Shown here: positions 28,390-37,881 of the stretch, piece by piece
How the letters are laid out: each line of letters starts with the position of its first letter
How positions within the stretch are numbered: position 1 is the first letter of the stretch
Assembly: GCF_012516315.1 (NCBI RefSeq)
Contig: NZ_CP051185.1
Coordinates: 1,353,403 to 1,417,402, forward strand
From: Limnospira fusiformis SAG 85.79
Lineage (GTDB): Bacteria > Cyanobacteriota > Cyanobacteriia > Cyanobacteriales > Microcoleaceae
Reading direction: 5' to 3'
DNA: 64,000 nt
Position numbers and translations under genes: made by a program
The notes under the pieces: model-generated
The model's database searches: none
Seen by the model: the letters and a program-made list of their open reading frames with translations, nothing else
Told to the model about the DNA's origin: nothing

Positions 28390-29307
28390 ATGAATTTGCC
28401 GATTGTTTTTCATCCCGACTATGTAGCCCCCCTGCCACCAGGACACCGTTTTCCGATGCCGAAATTTGGGTTACTTTGTGATATGTTACTCCAAGAAGGC
28501 GTAATCAGACGATCGCAACTTCACCTACCCAAACTGCCACCTACTGAGTGGATCGAATTAGTCCACCACCGGGACTATGTAGAGGCTTACTGTCAGGGGA
28601 AACTAGACCCGAAAGCACAACGTCGCATAGGTCTCCCCTGGAGTCAGGCTTTAGCACAGCGGACCTGTATCGCAGTGGGGGGTGCCATATTGACGGCTAA
28701 ACTAGCATTATCTCACGGTTTAGCCTGCAACACGGCCGGAGGCACTCACCACGCCTTCCCTAACTATGGATCTGGTTTCTGCATATTCAATGATATAGCG
28801 ATCGCTGCCTGTGTCATGCAAAAATTAGGACTAGCCAAAAAAATCCTGATTGTGGATCTTGATGTACACCAGGGGGACGCAACGGCGGTAATTTTTCAAG
28901 ATAACCCCCATGTATTTACCTTTTCAATGCACTGTCAAGCTAACTTTCCGGCTAAAAAACAAACAAGCGATCGCGATATTCCCCTAGCCGTGGGTATGGA
29001 AGACGAAGAATATTTGCAAATTTTAGCCAGTCATTTACCTGACTTGCTTACGGAATTTCGCCCAGATCTAGTGATCTATGATGCAGGAGTAGATACCCAT
29101 ATTGGCGATCGCTTAGGAAAATTGGCCCTAACTGACTCTGGGTTATGGCGGCGGGAAATGCAAGTTTTGTCTACCTGTGTGGGAATGGGATATCCGGTGG
29201 CGGGAATTATTGGCGGTGGTTACTGTGAAGATATGCAGAGTTTGGTTTACCGCCATTCTCTCCTACACCGCGCCGCTACGGACGTTTACCGCCAGTATCG
29301 CCTGTAA
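28390..29307 (+). CDS. Histone-deacetylase-family amidohydrolase
   Basis: A 305-residue zinc amidohydrolase of the HDAC/acetoin-utilisation superfamily. Key features are the double-His active site in GGTHHAFPNYG, metal ligands in VDLDVHQGDAT, a third metal Asp in YDAGVDTHIGDRLG, and GGGY near the C-terminus. Bacterial members deacetylate polyamines or lysine side chains; the substrate here is unknown. The protein covers the complete family length. A DUF4126 membrane-protein gene follows after 25 bp on the same strand, suggesting a two-gene operon. Confidence 0.9.
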   Translation: MNLPIVFHPDYVAPLPPGHRFPMPKFGLLCDMLLQEGVIRRSQLHLPKLPPTEWIELVHHRDYVEAYCQGKLDPKAQRRIGLPWSQALAQRTCIAVGGAILTAKLALSHGLACNTAGGTHHAFPNYGSGFCIFNDIAIAACVMQKLGLAKKILIVDLDVHQGDATAVIFQDNPHVFTFSMHCQANFPAKKQTSDRDIPLAVGMEDEEYLQILASHLPDLLTEFRPDLVIYDAGVDTHIGDRLGKLALTDSGLWRREMQVLSTCVGMGYPVAGIIGGGYCEDMQSLVYRHSLLHRAATDVYRQYRL

Positions 29308-29332
29308 TTAGATAATAGTAGAAAGTGAAAAT

Positions 29333-29899
29333 ATGATGATGAATTATCTGTTAGGGATTTTTTGCGGCGTTGGTTTAAGCGCCGCCTGTGGGTTTAGAAT
29401 ATTTGTACCCCCGGTAATTTTGAGCACAGCCGCCATATACGGCGATTTTGACCTACCCCCCGACTTAGAGATTTTGGGAACCGAGACGGGGTTGATAGCC
29501 GTCGCTACTCTGTTAGCAGTGGAGGCGATCGTCTATTTTATCCCCGGAGTCGATCATGCTTTGGATATCCTGGAAGCACCGATCGCTATGGTGGTGGCTA
29601 CTTTGATTGTAGCTGCATTTTTACCAGACATGGAACCTCGGTGGATGTGGACAGTCTCTATAATTCTGGGGGCTGGATCAGCCGGAGTGATTGAAATGTT
29701 AATGGGTATTACCCGTGTCGCCTCTACTATGGCCACCGGAGGCTTGGCTAATCCATTGGTATCCACAATGGAGTTGCTGTGCGCTATGATCTTATCAGTA
29801 TTGGCGATTTCTCTGCCTATATTGGGGGCGATAACAGTGGCGATCGTACTGGTGTTGGTAGTTCCGAAAATTTTGAGACGTAATTGGCAGCGATCATAA
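29333..29899 (+). CDS. DUF4126 family membrane protein
   Basis: A 188-residue hydrophobic protein with about five predicted membrane segments (for example LGIFCGVGLSAACGFRIFVP, LIAVATLLAVEAIVYFIPGV, PIAMVVATLIVAAFL, and a long C-terminal hydrophobic region). The start MMMNYLLGIFCGVGLSAACG and the GLANPLVSTMEL segment are typical of DUF4126. The function is unknown. It begins 25 bp after the HDAC-like gene, so co-transcription is likely. A run of basic residues (PKILRRNWQRS) closes the protein, as expected for a cytoplasmic C-terminus. Confidence 0.8.
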   Translation: MMMNYLLGIFCGVGLSAACGFRIFVPPVILSTAAIYGDFDLPPDLEILGTETGLIAVATLLAVEAIVYFIPGVDHALDILEAPIAMVVATLIVAAFLPDMEPRWMWTVSIILGAGSAGVIEMLMGITRVASTMATGGLANPLVSTMELLCAMILSVLAISLPILGAITVAIVLVLVVPKILRRNWQRS

Positions 29900-30060
29900 G
29901 TTGTGAAATAGGATTTTTACCCCCCACAAAGTTGCCCCGGTTGGCATAGGTGGAAAATGGCGATCGCCCCTGTGAAAATGGTAACAATGTCTCCAGTGAT
30001 GCAGTGGCTTAGAATTGCTGTCAGCTAATATCAAAAAACCGACAGTGGGACACAACTACT

Positions 30061-30879
30061 ATGAAACTCGAATCAAACGCTGACATTTTAGCCCCTCTCA
30101 AAAATAACATTTTATTTGATAAACTACCTCCCAAAGCCCAAGAATGGGCGGAAAGTTTGCCTTGGGAACAGCGGCGCTATTTACTGTCTTTGTGTTATAT
30201 ATTCTGTGCCTCCCCTCCCGAAAAACAGGCGGAATTTTTAGATGAATATACCGCCGATGGCTTAGTGTCTAAATTACTGGAAGATATCGACTCAATTAAT
30301 CGGATTCAAAGATACTTTAACTGGTTTAAAGTGACTAGCCCCTTGACCGAGGGAGTTCTCCGCAAATATATCCGTCAGTTTTATATACACTCCGCCCAAG
30401 ATGCCAGATGTCAGCCAGATATCTACTTGGAATCAGCTTTAAAATTGGTAGCCAGCACCCAAGAAAAAGAGAACGTTTTTAATTATATTGTCGGCTTTGA
30501 ATTGATTAAAATCATGTTCACAATGAGTTGGCAACAACACGAAAGACTAGCCCGACTGCAAAAAAATCAGGACGATTTTATCAAACAATATATTAAACCT
30601 ATTCAATATGCCCACCGCATTAATCGCCTGGTGGTCCCGAAAGATGAAAAAGTATTTTTTGCCAAACGAGATTATTTTGTGAAACCACCGGAAGTCAGTT
30701 CTCAAAAACTCATGGCTTTAATTATGGCAACTTTTACCACTGACCAAATTGTTAACTGTGGCTTTTCTGTAACTAGGCATATCCGGGCGCTAGAATTTGA
30801 TTATGACTATATTTTTAACTTTTCGGAATCGGAAAGTATTTTTCCTTGGAACTCCGAATCAATGCTAGAATCAACTTAA
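30061..30879 (+). CDS. Conserved cyanobacterial hypothetical protein, 272 residues
   Basis: A soluble, mostly helical protein with no signal peptide or recognisable catalytic motif. Characteristic segments are DKLPPKAQEWAESLPWEQRRY near the start and a long charged helix around residues 155-190 (SWQQHERLARLQKNQDDF). The name cobyrinic acid a,c-diamide synthase has circulated for relatives, but nothing here (no P-loop, no glutaminase triad) supports that. The gene sits 147 bp before gshA on the same strand. Role unknown. Confidence 0.7.
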   Translation: MKLESNADILAPLKNNILFDKLPPKAQEWAESLPWEQRRYLLSLCYIFCASPPEKQAEFLDEYTADGLVSKLLEDIDSINRIQRYFNWFKVTSPLTEGVLRKYIRQFYIHSAQDARCQPDIYLESALKLVASTQEKENVFNYIVGFELIKIMFTMSWQQHERLARLQKNQDDFIKQYIKPIQYAHRINRLVVPKDEKVFFAKRDYFVKPPEVSSQKLMALIMATFTTDQIVNCGFSVTRHIRALEFDYDYIFNFSESESIFPWNSESMLEST

Positions 30880-31025
30880 AACTCACTCTCAGAGTGGGTC
30901 TTAGTCGTCATGTCTATAAACACGGGAACTGGGAAAGTCGGAGTCCTTACTTAATAGCTGTCAACTGTCCACTATAGGGACCCTATCCTAGTTTCCGTTC
31001 ATCTAAATTTAAGTGAGGCACAAAA

Positions 31026-32177
31026 GTGTTACTACCCAAAGGTTTTGAAGTCGAAATGTACACGGGTACACCCCAGGGGGACATAGTAGGCTTTTCCGAT
31101 AAAATAGTTAAAAATCTTGATGGGTTTGTCCGGGAACCAGATACCCGCAATGTGGAGTATATCACCGCCCCAATTTGCAGTTACGATCGCTCTCTTTGCG
31201 CTTTAGTCAAACCTCGGCAACAACTGCGACAATACCTGCGCCAACTTGGCAACTACACCATTATACCAGGTAGCACTCTCTCTCTGGGAGATAGTCGGCG
31301 CTTTTACCGTTCTGACCCCAACAACCCCTATCATGCCTACATTCAGGAAACCTACGGAACTGATGTAGTTACGGCCAGCATCCATATTAACATCGGTATT
31401 GATGATCCAGAAGTGCTAATGCGTGCCGTGCGCCTAGTGCGGGTAGAAGCACCATTATACCTCGCCCTAAGTGCCTCCTCTCCCTTTTTGGACGGTAAAC
31501 CCACCGGTTATCACTCCCATAGGTGGCATTTGTTCCCCAAAACTCCCCGCCACGTTCCCCTCTTTGAAAGTCATTCTCATTATATCCAGTGGACTAATGA
31601 ACAACTAGAAGCCGGAACTATGAGAAATGTGCGACACCTGTGGTGTTCCGTGCGTCCTAATGGGGTTCGTCGCCCCTACAGCCTCAATCGCCTGGAATTA
31701 AGGATTTGTGACCTAATGGTGAATCCCATAGCCTTACTGGCGACTACAGCCTTCTTAGAGGCAAGGTTATGGCAACTGATGGAGACCCCGAACCTAGACC
31801 CCCTGGAATTGAGTAGCCTACCAGCAAACACCCGCAATCAGGAATTAGTGGCGATCGCAGATGCCAACGAGGAAGCAGTAGCGCACCGGAGTCTGGATGC
31901 TAACCTGAAACACTGGAAAGATGGCAGCAGTATTTTAGCCCGCGATTGGATCGATAATCTGTATCAAGAAGTTTGGCCAGTGGCTAAACAGCGTGGTTTT
32001 AGCTGTTTTCTGTCTCCCCTCAAAAAGATTCTGCGGTCGGGAAACAGCGCCCAACAGTGGCTAAAACAGTATGAAAGTGGCATCGATACTCGTAGTATTA
32101 TCAAAAAGGCGATCGCTGATGCTTATGAACAGGAGCAGGAACTTGAAGATAAATTATGTCAATTACTGGTTACCTAG
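31026..32177 (+). CDS. gshA: Glutamate-cysteine ligase, cyanobacterial type
   Basis: A 383-residue enzyme for the first step of glutathione synthesis, ATP-dependent joining of glutamate gamma-carboxyl to cysteine. The start MLLPKGFEVEMYTG, EYITAPICSYD, HINIGIDDPE, GYHSHRWHLFPKTPRH and RLELRICDLM are recognised hallmarks of the cyanobacterial gamma-GCS family, which differs from proteobacterial GshA. The start is GTG at 31026, preceded by a GAGG motif about 9 bp upstream. Length is normal for the family. No glutathione synthetase gene is nearby. Confidence 0.85.
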   Translation: MLLPKGFEVEMYTGTPQGDIVGFSDKIVKNLDGFVREPDTRNVEYITAPICSYDRSLCALVKPRQQLRQYLRQLGNYTIIPGSTLSLGDSRRFYRSDPNNPYHAYIQETYGTDVVTASIHINIGIDDPEVLMRAVRLVRVEAPLYLALSASSPFLDGKPTGYHSHRWHLFPKTPRHVPLFESHSHYIQWTNEQLEAGTMRNVRHLWCSVRPNGVRRPYSLNRLELRICDLMVNPIALLATTAFLEARLWQLMETPNLDPLELSSLPANTRNQELVAIADANEEAVAHRSLDANLKHWKDGSSILARDWIDNLYQEVWPVAKQRGFSCFLSPLKKILRSGNSAQQWLKQYESGIDTRSIIKKAIADAYEQEQELEDKLCQLLVT

Positions 32178-32335
32178 TGGGTTGATGCAAAAGACCTATT
32201 AATATATCTTATGTCCTCAGCCAAGGAGGAAATATAAAGAAAAGCTATAGAAATGTGGCTTTTAGTTCAGGAGTTGGGGATTATATAGTATTAACTTCTG
32301 GCGGGTAAATTCCTGGCCTTTCAATGCGATCGACT

Positions 32336-32797
32336 ATGCCCCAACTCGTTCTAGTTAATCCTCAAATCCCCCAAAATACAGGGAATATTGCCCGCACCTG
32401 TGCGGCGACCCAAACACCCTTGCATCTGGTGGGCCCCCTGGGATTTGAAATTAGCGATCGCTATCTGAAACGGGCAGGACTAGATTACTGGCCCTATGTA
32501 CCCCTTAAATACCATACCCATATAGAGGATTTCCAAGCCTTTCACCAACCATTAGGGGGCCGCTGGGTAGGATTTAGCGCCCGTGGAAAACAGAATTATG
32601 TGTCCTTTCAATTTCAGGAAAATGATTGGCTGCTGTTTGGTAGCGAGACAGAAGGACTCCCCCCAGAAGTTCTAGCCCTCTGTCAAGCTACCGTCTACAT
32701 CCCCATGTGTCAGCCGAATGTCCGCAGCCTGAACCTCTCCGTTAGTGCCGCTGTAGGATTGTTTGAAGCCCGCCGACAACTAGGTTTGCTGGCTTAA
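32336..32797 (+). CDS. trmL: tRNA (cytidine/uridine-2'-O-)-methyltransferase, TrmL-type SPOUT enzyme
   Basis: About 153 residues from the preferred ATG 32336 (MPQLVLVNPQIPQNTGNIAR); an ATG four codons upstream (32324) adds MRST and is unlikely. SPOUT knot motifs are visible: NTGNIARTCAAT (motif 1), FGSETEGLPPEVL (motif 2) and MCQPNVRSLNLSVSAAVGLFEA (motif 3). TrmL methylates the 2'-O of the wobble base (position 34) of certain tRNA-Leu species using SAM. Stand-alone gene. Confidence 0.88.
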   Translation: MPQLVLVNPQIPQNTGNIARTCAATQTPLHLVGPLGFEISDRYLKRAGLDYWPYVPLKYHTHIEDFQAFHQPLGGRWVGFSARGKQNYVSFQFQENDWLLFGSETEGLPPEVLALCQATVYIPMCQPNVRSLNLSVSAAVGLFEARRQLGLLA

Positions 32798-33369
32798 CCC
32801 CCACGGTCTAAACATAAGTTTTGATTATATACTCTAGGAGGAGTAGCTCTATGTCTTCTGATAGATTTTCGTGATCAATCCAAGGATGTCTGGGTGAGAG
32901 GGTAAAGTCGGCGTAAGGATTGATGTATCAAGTTGTTGGCTACTTGAGTATATTCTTAACACTACTCTGCTAAAGTTGGGAAACCACAAAACATGGTTCC
33001 CAAGCCATTGTGTTTTTTGAGGTAGATGGTGTAAAGTTTGATTCGGGATCAACGGATTCCCAATCTGCATTTCCTGCCAACTGTCTTTTATCTATGACAT
33101 CAAGGGAATTGCCAGATTGTTAACTCACACTCTCAACTTTGTGGTAATTGATGGGTAAAGGTGGCTTGTCGAAATTCAAAAAGCAAGGTAATCTGACCTA
33201 ATCAATATCAATATGGCTGCCAGTGGTGGGCATCATGCAATCAGCATGATAAATATCACTTATCAGTTACTGTAATCGCAGGTTCTGCTTAAAGCCGTGT
33301 TAAATACAGATAACTGAGGAAAACCAGCCCCAAAAACAGTTTAAGCGCTTCTCCATAGGAGGTCGTTCT
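32798..33369. other. 572-bp intergenic region upstream of the M23 peptidase
   Basis: No gene is supported. A seven-codon mini-ORF (ATG 32851, MSSDRFS-stop) follows a strong AGGAGGAG ribosome binding site at 32836-32843 and could be a leader peptide or chance. A minus-strand frame at 32849-33070 lacks a ribosome binding site and family features. The long leader suggests regulation of the peptidase gene. Confidence 0.4.
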
Positions 33370-33372
33370 TTG
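33357..33372 (+). promoter_or_regulatory. Strong ribosome binding site fixing a TTG start
   Basis: CATAGGAGGTCGTTCTTTG: a full AGGAGG stands 8 bp before the TTG. No ATG occurs nearby until codon 22 of the reading frame, so the rare start is preferred. Confidence 0.65.
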
Positions 33373-35547
33373 AAAGGAACAGTTCCACACAACAATCAGC
33401 CTGTTGTTACGGATGCCATTAATACAGATATGAACGTGGAAACTACACAACAGGTGACAGCCCCCAGTCGGAGCAAGGTAAAAACCTCTGCTGCGTTCTT
33501 GGGTTTAGCGATTGCATCAGGTCTTCTGTTTCCCGAAGGGGGTAGTGCTGCTACTGAGTCACTAAAAGCCGATAGCACCAAATCGATGCAGTCTTCTTCC
33601 AATCAAGCTGCACTTAATCAAGACGGCGACTCAGTATCTGATTCATCAGATTGGCAACCATCCATTCTGCGAAACCTGACAGAATCTAATTCTGGGTCTA
33701 TGGGTTCGGCAACCCCAGTAGAACCAGCAGCAGTTATTGACCATCAGGAAAACGAGACTCAAGCCCAAGAGCAAGCCCAGCCTGGGTCTGTGGTTGTCTC
33801 GGAACCGTCTTTATCAAAATCTGAAGAAAAACCTTTCCCCTATCAGTTTGACACCATAGAAAGGTTTGACACCACAGAAAGGGCTGTGGGAAATGGCATT
33901 AGCGGTTCAGACTCCTATAGCTCTGATGTGACGGAAAACACTGCCCCTAGCCCACGGTTTTCTCAACCTTCCCAGGTGAGCAATGCGGTTAGGGAGACAA
34001 TTAGGGAAACTGATATCAGTTCCTTTAATAGGGTTCCCGGTACCTTGGTGATTGACTCAGACCCCACTCAGTCGGTTTCGGTGGTCTATAAGGTCAGTTC
34101 AGGAGACACTATAGCTCGAATTGCTGAGGCCCACGGGGTGTCAGTAGATGATGTGATTAGAGCTAATAATTTGACTGACCCTCACTTGATTAAGGTTGAT
34201 CAAGAACTGAGGATTCCTAAACGTTTGCATAACTATCTGGCATCTCCAAGAGATAGTTACACAGCAGATCACAACTTAAACAACTCCAGAATTGATTTGG
34301 GTTCTGCCCAAACTACTACTCCTAGCCACAGAGCATCTACTAACAACAATACTCCGGGAGCTTCTGTTAGACTACGCTTGAGTCAAACTGTGACTCCTAC
34401 AGTTCTCCCGTCCCAAATATCTGGCGATATCACCAAACCGGTGGGCCTGAAAGTGGATTTGGGCGATCGCTTGGGTACATCAAATGATGGCGGCGATCGC
34501 ATTTCCCCCAGGAAACTTTCGGAACTCAGTCAACAAACCCCTGTCATAGAGTCTAACTATACTGATAACTCAACTACAGCTTCACGAAAGGATCTATCAA
34601 CTAGTGGTGAGTCCCAACCCAGTAGTAATGGGGAATTTAGTCTTGCTGATGCTGAGGAGAGAAGGCTTACCCCTCTCAATCGCCGCCACAGCGGCAGTAG
34701 ACTCTATAGCGATCGCCTGAGAACTGAGATTGAGCGACTGCGAAACGAGTACCACGCTCAACAGTCTCAACCCACCTATTCCTATCAAACTGTCAGCTTT
34801 TCTCAGGAACCAGAAGAAGTAGTGATCGAGGCGAAAGCCGAAAAAGCCGAAACCGCTGATCAGGTGTTGGCTGCTACTGAACCTAACCCCAGACGACTAC
34901 AACGGATTAACCCTGAGTTTAACCCCACAGCCTACCAATATCAAAAGGATATCGATGGGGAAAAACCCTCAGACGGGGCTACTCAAGAGATTTCCCGCCG
35001 CCCAGAACCAGGTTCCGAAGATAACCCCAATTCATTGGTTGCTACTGCTCCTCTGGGGGCTAGTGCTTATGATCCACTTCAGAACCCTACTCTCGGTCGC
35101 ATTGTTTCCCCCGATTTACCGCCACTACTTGGCCCGGATGCCTACCTACCGGGAGGCTCCACACGGTTTGCTGGCTATATTTGGCCAGCCGAGGGAATTT
35201 TAACCTCCGGCTACGGTTGGCGTTGGGGAAGAATGCACCGAGGTATTGATATTGCCGGTCCGGTGGGTACTCCCATCTTAGCAGCCGCTCCGGGAGTGGT
35301 TATCTTTTCTGGTTGGAACAGCGGTGGCTATGGCAACTTGGTGGAACTAGAGCATCCTGATGGCAGTGTTACCCTTTATGCTCATAATCACCGGAATCTG
35401 GTCAGTAAAGGGCAGAAAGTTACCCAAGGTCAGCTAATTGCGGAAATGGGTAGCACCGGGTTTAGCACTGGTCCTCACTTGCACTTTGAAATTCACCCCA
35501 CCGGAAATGGGGCTGTCAATCCTATGGCTTTGTTGTCCAGGGATTAA
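33370..35547 (+). CDS. LysM and M23 (LytM) peptidase-domain cell-wall protein
   Basis: A 725-residue envelope protein. A hydrophobic segment (SAAFLGLAIASGLLF, about residues 37-51) is a signal anchor. A long low-complexity linker follows, then a LysM domain (about 235-285: VYKVSSGDTIARIAEAHGVS, PHLIKVDQELRIP). A C-terminal M23 domain (about 615-720) has the zinc ligands in MHRGIDIA and HLHFEIH. M23 domains cut peptidoglycan cross-links, or act as divisome factors when degenerate; the ligands here look intact. The TTG start is supported by AGGAGG at 33357-33362, 8 bp upstream. A hairpin 20 bp after the stop may terminate transcription. Confidence 0.9.
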   Translation: MKGTVPHNNQPVVTDAINTDMNVETTQQVTAPSRSKVKTSAAFLGLAIASGLLFPEGGSAATESLKADSTKSMQSSSNQAALNQDGDSVSDSSDWQPSILRNLTESNSGSMGSATPVEPAAVIDHQENETQAQEQAQPGSVVVSEPSLSKSEEKPFPYQFDTIERFDTTERAVGNGISGSDSYSSDVTENTAPSPRFSQPSQVSNAVRETIRETDISSFNRVPGTLVIDSDPTQSVSVVYKVSSGDTIARIAEAHGVSVDDVIRANNLTDPHLIKVDQELRIPKRLHNYLASPRDSYTADHNLNNSRIDLGSAQTTTPSHRASTNNNTPGASVRLRLSQTVTPTVLPSQISGDITKPVGLKVDLGDRLGTSNDGGDRISPRKLSELSQQTPVIESNYTDNSTTASRKDLSTSGESQPSSNGEFSLADAEERRLTPLNRRHSGSRLYSDRLRTEIERLRNEYHAQQSQPTYSYQTVSFSQEPEEVVIEAKAEKAETADQVLAATEPNPRRLQRINPEFNPTAYQYQKDIDGEKPSDGATQEISRRPEPGSEDNPNSLVATAPLGASAYDPLQNPTLGRIVSPDLPPLLGPDAYLPGGSTRFAGYIWPAEGILTSGYGWRWGRMHRGIDIAGPVGTPILAAAPGVVIFSGWNSGGYGNLVELEHPDGSVTLYAHNHRNLVSKGQKVTQGQLIAEMGSTGFSTGPHLHFEIHPTGNGAVNPMALLSRD

Positions 35548-35565
35548 TGACCAATTTGCGGCTAA

Positions 35566-35596
35566 GAACAGACCCAGATCTTCCCCTGGTCTGTTC
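35566..35596 (+). terminator. Hairpin after the M23 peptidase gene
   Basis: GAACAGACCCAG and CTGGTCTGTTC pair around ATCTTCCC, with one bulged C. A C run rather than a T run follows, so termination efficiency is uncertain. Confidence 0.45.
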
Positions 35597-35684
35597 CCCC
35601 CCCTTAACAGGTTGAAAATTTTTTGGGCGATAGCTTGCCATATATGGGGAAAAGGTGCTAGGATTATAAATTGTTGAAGAACAA

Positions 35685-35757
35685 GGCTCTGTAGCTCAGT
35701 GGTTAGAGCAGGGGACTCATAAGCCCAAGGTCGCAGGTTCAAATCCCGCCAGAGCCA
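35685..35757 (+). tRNA. tRNA with CAU anticodon, probably tRNA-Ile2 (or Met)
   Basis: A 73-nt cloverleaf: acceptor GGCTCTG/CAGAGCC, discriminator A, D-arm GCTC-AGTGGTTA-GAGC, anticodon loop CTCATAA (CAU), T-loop TTCAAAT. CCA is not encoded. The stretch GTGGTTAGAGCAGG, the anticodon region and AAGGTCGC closely resemble E. coli tRNA-Ile2 (ileX), whose C34 is changed to lysidine by TilS to read AUA. Elongator Met is the alternative. The anticodon stem has only three G-C pairs, with mismatches at both ends. Confidence 0.9.
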
Positions 35758-35778
35758 TTTATTGAACTGATTTAACCT

Positions 35779-35811
35779 AGGGTCCTACACAAAAACACAT
35801 GGGACCCTTTG
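35779..35811 (+). terminator. Hairpin after the tRNA
   Basis: AGGGTCC (35779-35785) and GGACCCT (35802-35808) form a 7-bp stem followed by TT. It is a plausible tRNA terminator. A second hairpin, AGGCCCC/GGGGCCT, lies at 35816-35838. Confidence 0.45.
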
Positions 35812-35963
35812 AGCCAGGCCCCCCATAAACCGGGGCCTCTAACCAACGCGCCGGCGGAAATATCTGGCGGTCAATTATAGTATGATCAGGATGATGCAAG
35901 CATAACAAATGGTAAACTCAGCCATAAAAAACTGGGTTTTCAGAGGAATTAGGAGATTGACCC

Positions 35964-36560
35964 ATGACAAGTGAGTGTATTCGCGTTGGTTTAGCAGCCC
36001 CGGATTTTACCGCCACAGCGGTTATTGACCAAGAGTTCAAAACTATTAAGTTATCTGAATATCGGGGTAAATACGTTGTTCTGTTCTTTTATCCCCTGGA
36101 CTTTACTTTTGTCTGTCCGACAGAAATTACCGCATTTAGCGATCGCGCTGAAGAATTTTCAGCCATTAACACCCAAATCTTAGGGGTTTCTGTCGATAGC
36201 GAATTTTCTCACCTAGCTTGGATTCAAAGCGATCGCCAGTCCGGTGGAGTTGGCGACCTCAACTATCCCCTAGTGTCTGACATTAAAAAAGAAATCAGCG
36301 CCGCCTACAATGTGCTTGACCCAGAAGCCGGAATTGCACTGCGGGGTCTGTTCATTATTGACAAAGATGGCATTATTCAACACGCCACTATCAATAACCT
36401 CGCCTTCGGTCGTAATGTAGACGAAACCCTACGGACCTTACAAGCGATCCAATATGTGCAAGCTAACCCCGGCGAAGTTTGTCCCGCAGGTTGGAAGCCA
36501 GGAGATAAAACCATGAACCCCGACCCAGTTAAGTCTAAAGAGTTCTTCGCAGCTATCTAA
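35964..36560 (+). CDS. Typical 2-Cys peroxiredoxin (AhpC/TSA family)
   Basis: A 198-residue thiol peroxidase that reduces peroxides in the cytoplasm. The peroxidatic cysteine is in [11 protein letters not shown] (about residue 52) and the resolving cysteine in PGEVCPAGW (about residue 174), the typical 2-Cys layout. [14 protein letters not shown] is the conserved core. The C-terminal helix with KEFFAAI resembles eukaryotic-like, overoxidation-prone 2-Cys enzymes. Electrons would come from thioredoxin. The start has GGAG (35950-35953) 10 bp upstream. Single gene. Confidence 0.92.
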   Translation: MTSECIRVGLAAPDFTATAVIDQEFKTIKLSEYRGKYVVLFFYPLDFTFVCPTEITAFSDRAEEFSAINTQILGVSVDSEFSHLAWIQSDRQSGGVGDLNYPLVSDIKKEISAAYNVLDPEAGIALRGLFIIDKDGIIQHATINNLAFGRNVDETLRTLQAIQYVQANPGEVCPAGWKPGDKTMNPDPVKSKEFFAAI

Positions 36561-36605
36561 ATCAATAATAGTGCATAGTTAACAGTTGACCGTGACCAAG
36601 GCCCC

Positions 36606-37799
36606 ATGAGATTCAAGATGATTCAACTCCTTACTCCCATTGCTGGCAGTTTGCTAGGAAGTTTGCTCTTGATGGCTTGTGCAACACCAACCGGAGTAGA
36701 AACCCAACCGGAAAACCCTATAGGACAAATCCTATCCACCGAGGTTGAGTCTGGTGCATCTATCCCTCTGAATCGGGAGTGGGAACAAACCACAGTAGTG
36801 GAGAATTTGGAACATCCCTGGGGATTAGCGTGGCTTCCTGATGGGACAATGCTGATTACTGAGCGACCAGGACGCTTACGGATAGTGCGCGATGGGGTTC
36901 TCGACCCTACTCCTGTAGCTGGGTTGCCAGAAATCTTAGTCCTGAATCAGGGAGGTTTACTCGATATTGCCGTTCATCCCCGGTTTGAGGAAAATTCATT
37001 GATTTATTTCACCTATTCCCAAGGAACGCCCGAAGCCAATGGGGTGGCAGTGGGTAGAGGGGAGTTAAGGGGAAACAGCCTAGAGAATGTCGAGGTGATT
37101 TTCCAAGCTGTTCCTTTGAAGCGGGGAGGACAACACTTTGGTTCGCGCATCGTGTGGTTACCCGATGATACTCTGCTGGTGGCGATTGGTGATGGGGGAA
37201 ATCCACCGGTGGAACTCGACGGGGAACTGATTCGCTTACAGGCTCAAAATCGAGAGAGTCATTTGGGTAAGATTGTACGCCTGAATGACGATGGCTCAAT
37301 TCCCGGTGATAATCCTTGGCAGGGAGACCCTGATAGTGACCCTGCTATTTGGAGTTATGGTCATCGGAATATTCAGGGGTTGGCGATTGATTCCCAACGG
37401 GGTCACGTTTGGTCTACGGAACATGGGGCGCTTGGTGGGGATGAGTTAAATCTGATTAAAGGGGGGAAAAATTACGGCTGGCCTCTTGTAACCCATAGTC
37501 GGGAATATACGGGGGGGCAGATTTCCGATCGCCAAACCCATCCAGATATGGTTGACCCCCATATCGTTTGGACACCAGCGATCGCTCCGTCCGGGTTAGC
37601 CGTGCATGGGGGCGATTTGTTTGCTGGGGGTTTGGTATCCCAATCCGTGCATCATATCCAATTAAATGAGTCCGGTGAGGTGATAGACCAACGAGCGATC
37701 GCGATCGGTCAGCGTGTGCGGGATGTTCGGGAAAGTCCTGATGGTCATCTCTATGTGTTGACTGATGCCGCCCCCGGGCGGTTAATTCGACTTCATTAA
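36606..37799 (+). CDS. PQQ-dependent sugar dehydrogenase family lipoprotein (glucose/sorbosone dehydrogenase-like)
   Basis: A 397-residue exported protein. The N-terminus is a lipoprotein signal (LLGSLLLMAC, lipidated Cys at about residue 24). The rest is a six-bladed beta-propeller of the soluble glucose dehydrogenase (GDH-B/Asd) family: HPWGLAWLPDGTMLITERPG, GGLLDIAVHP, YGHRNIQGLAID, HGALGGDELNLIKGGKNYGWP. The family oxidises aldoses with PQQ and calcium. Cyanobacteria often lack PQQ synthesis, so the real substrate and cofactor are open. It follows the peroxiredoxin gene by 45 bp, and co-transcription is possible. Confidence 0.88.
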   Translation: MRFKMIQLLTPIAGSLLGSLLLMACATPTGVETQPENPIGQILSTEVESGASIPLNREWEQTTVVENLEHPWGLAWLPDGTMLITERPGRLRIVRDGVLDPTPVAGLPEILVLNQGGLLDIAVHPRFEENSLIYFTYSQGTPEANGVAVGRGELRGNSLENVEVIFQAVPLKRGGQHFGSRIVWLPDDTLLVAIGDGGNPPVELDGELIRLQAQNRESHLGKIVRLNDDGSIPGDNPWQGDPDSDPAIWSYGHRNIQGLAIDSQRGHVWSTEHGALGGDELNLIKGGKNYGWPLVTHSREYTGGQISDRQTHPDMVDPHIVWTPAIAPSGLAVHGGDLFAGGLVSQSVHHIQLNESGEVIDQRAIAIGQRVRDVRESPDGHLYVLTDAAPGRLIRLH

Positions 37800-37881
37800 C
37801 TTAGCGCGAGTTTTCTGGCTGTCTCCTGGATCCGGAAAAATTCAGTTTCTGCCTCAATTCTAACCCCTGGCGTGCAACTGA

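Noticed and set aside
32849-33070. Minus-strand 73-residue frame upstream of the M23 peptidase gene
   Set aside because: No ribosome binding site, no recognisable protein features.
33100-33369. c-di-AMP (ydaO-type) riboswitch before the M23 peptidase gene
   Set aside because: Leader is long and such switches occur before cell-wall genes, but the conserved GGGG-A-AC and CCGAAUCC-type motifs are not visible.
35810-35875. A second tRNA-like sequence on the minus strand
   Set aside because: A D-arm-like GCGTTGGTTAGAG and a GC hairpin occur, but no complete cloverleaf or T-arm can be drawn.
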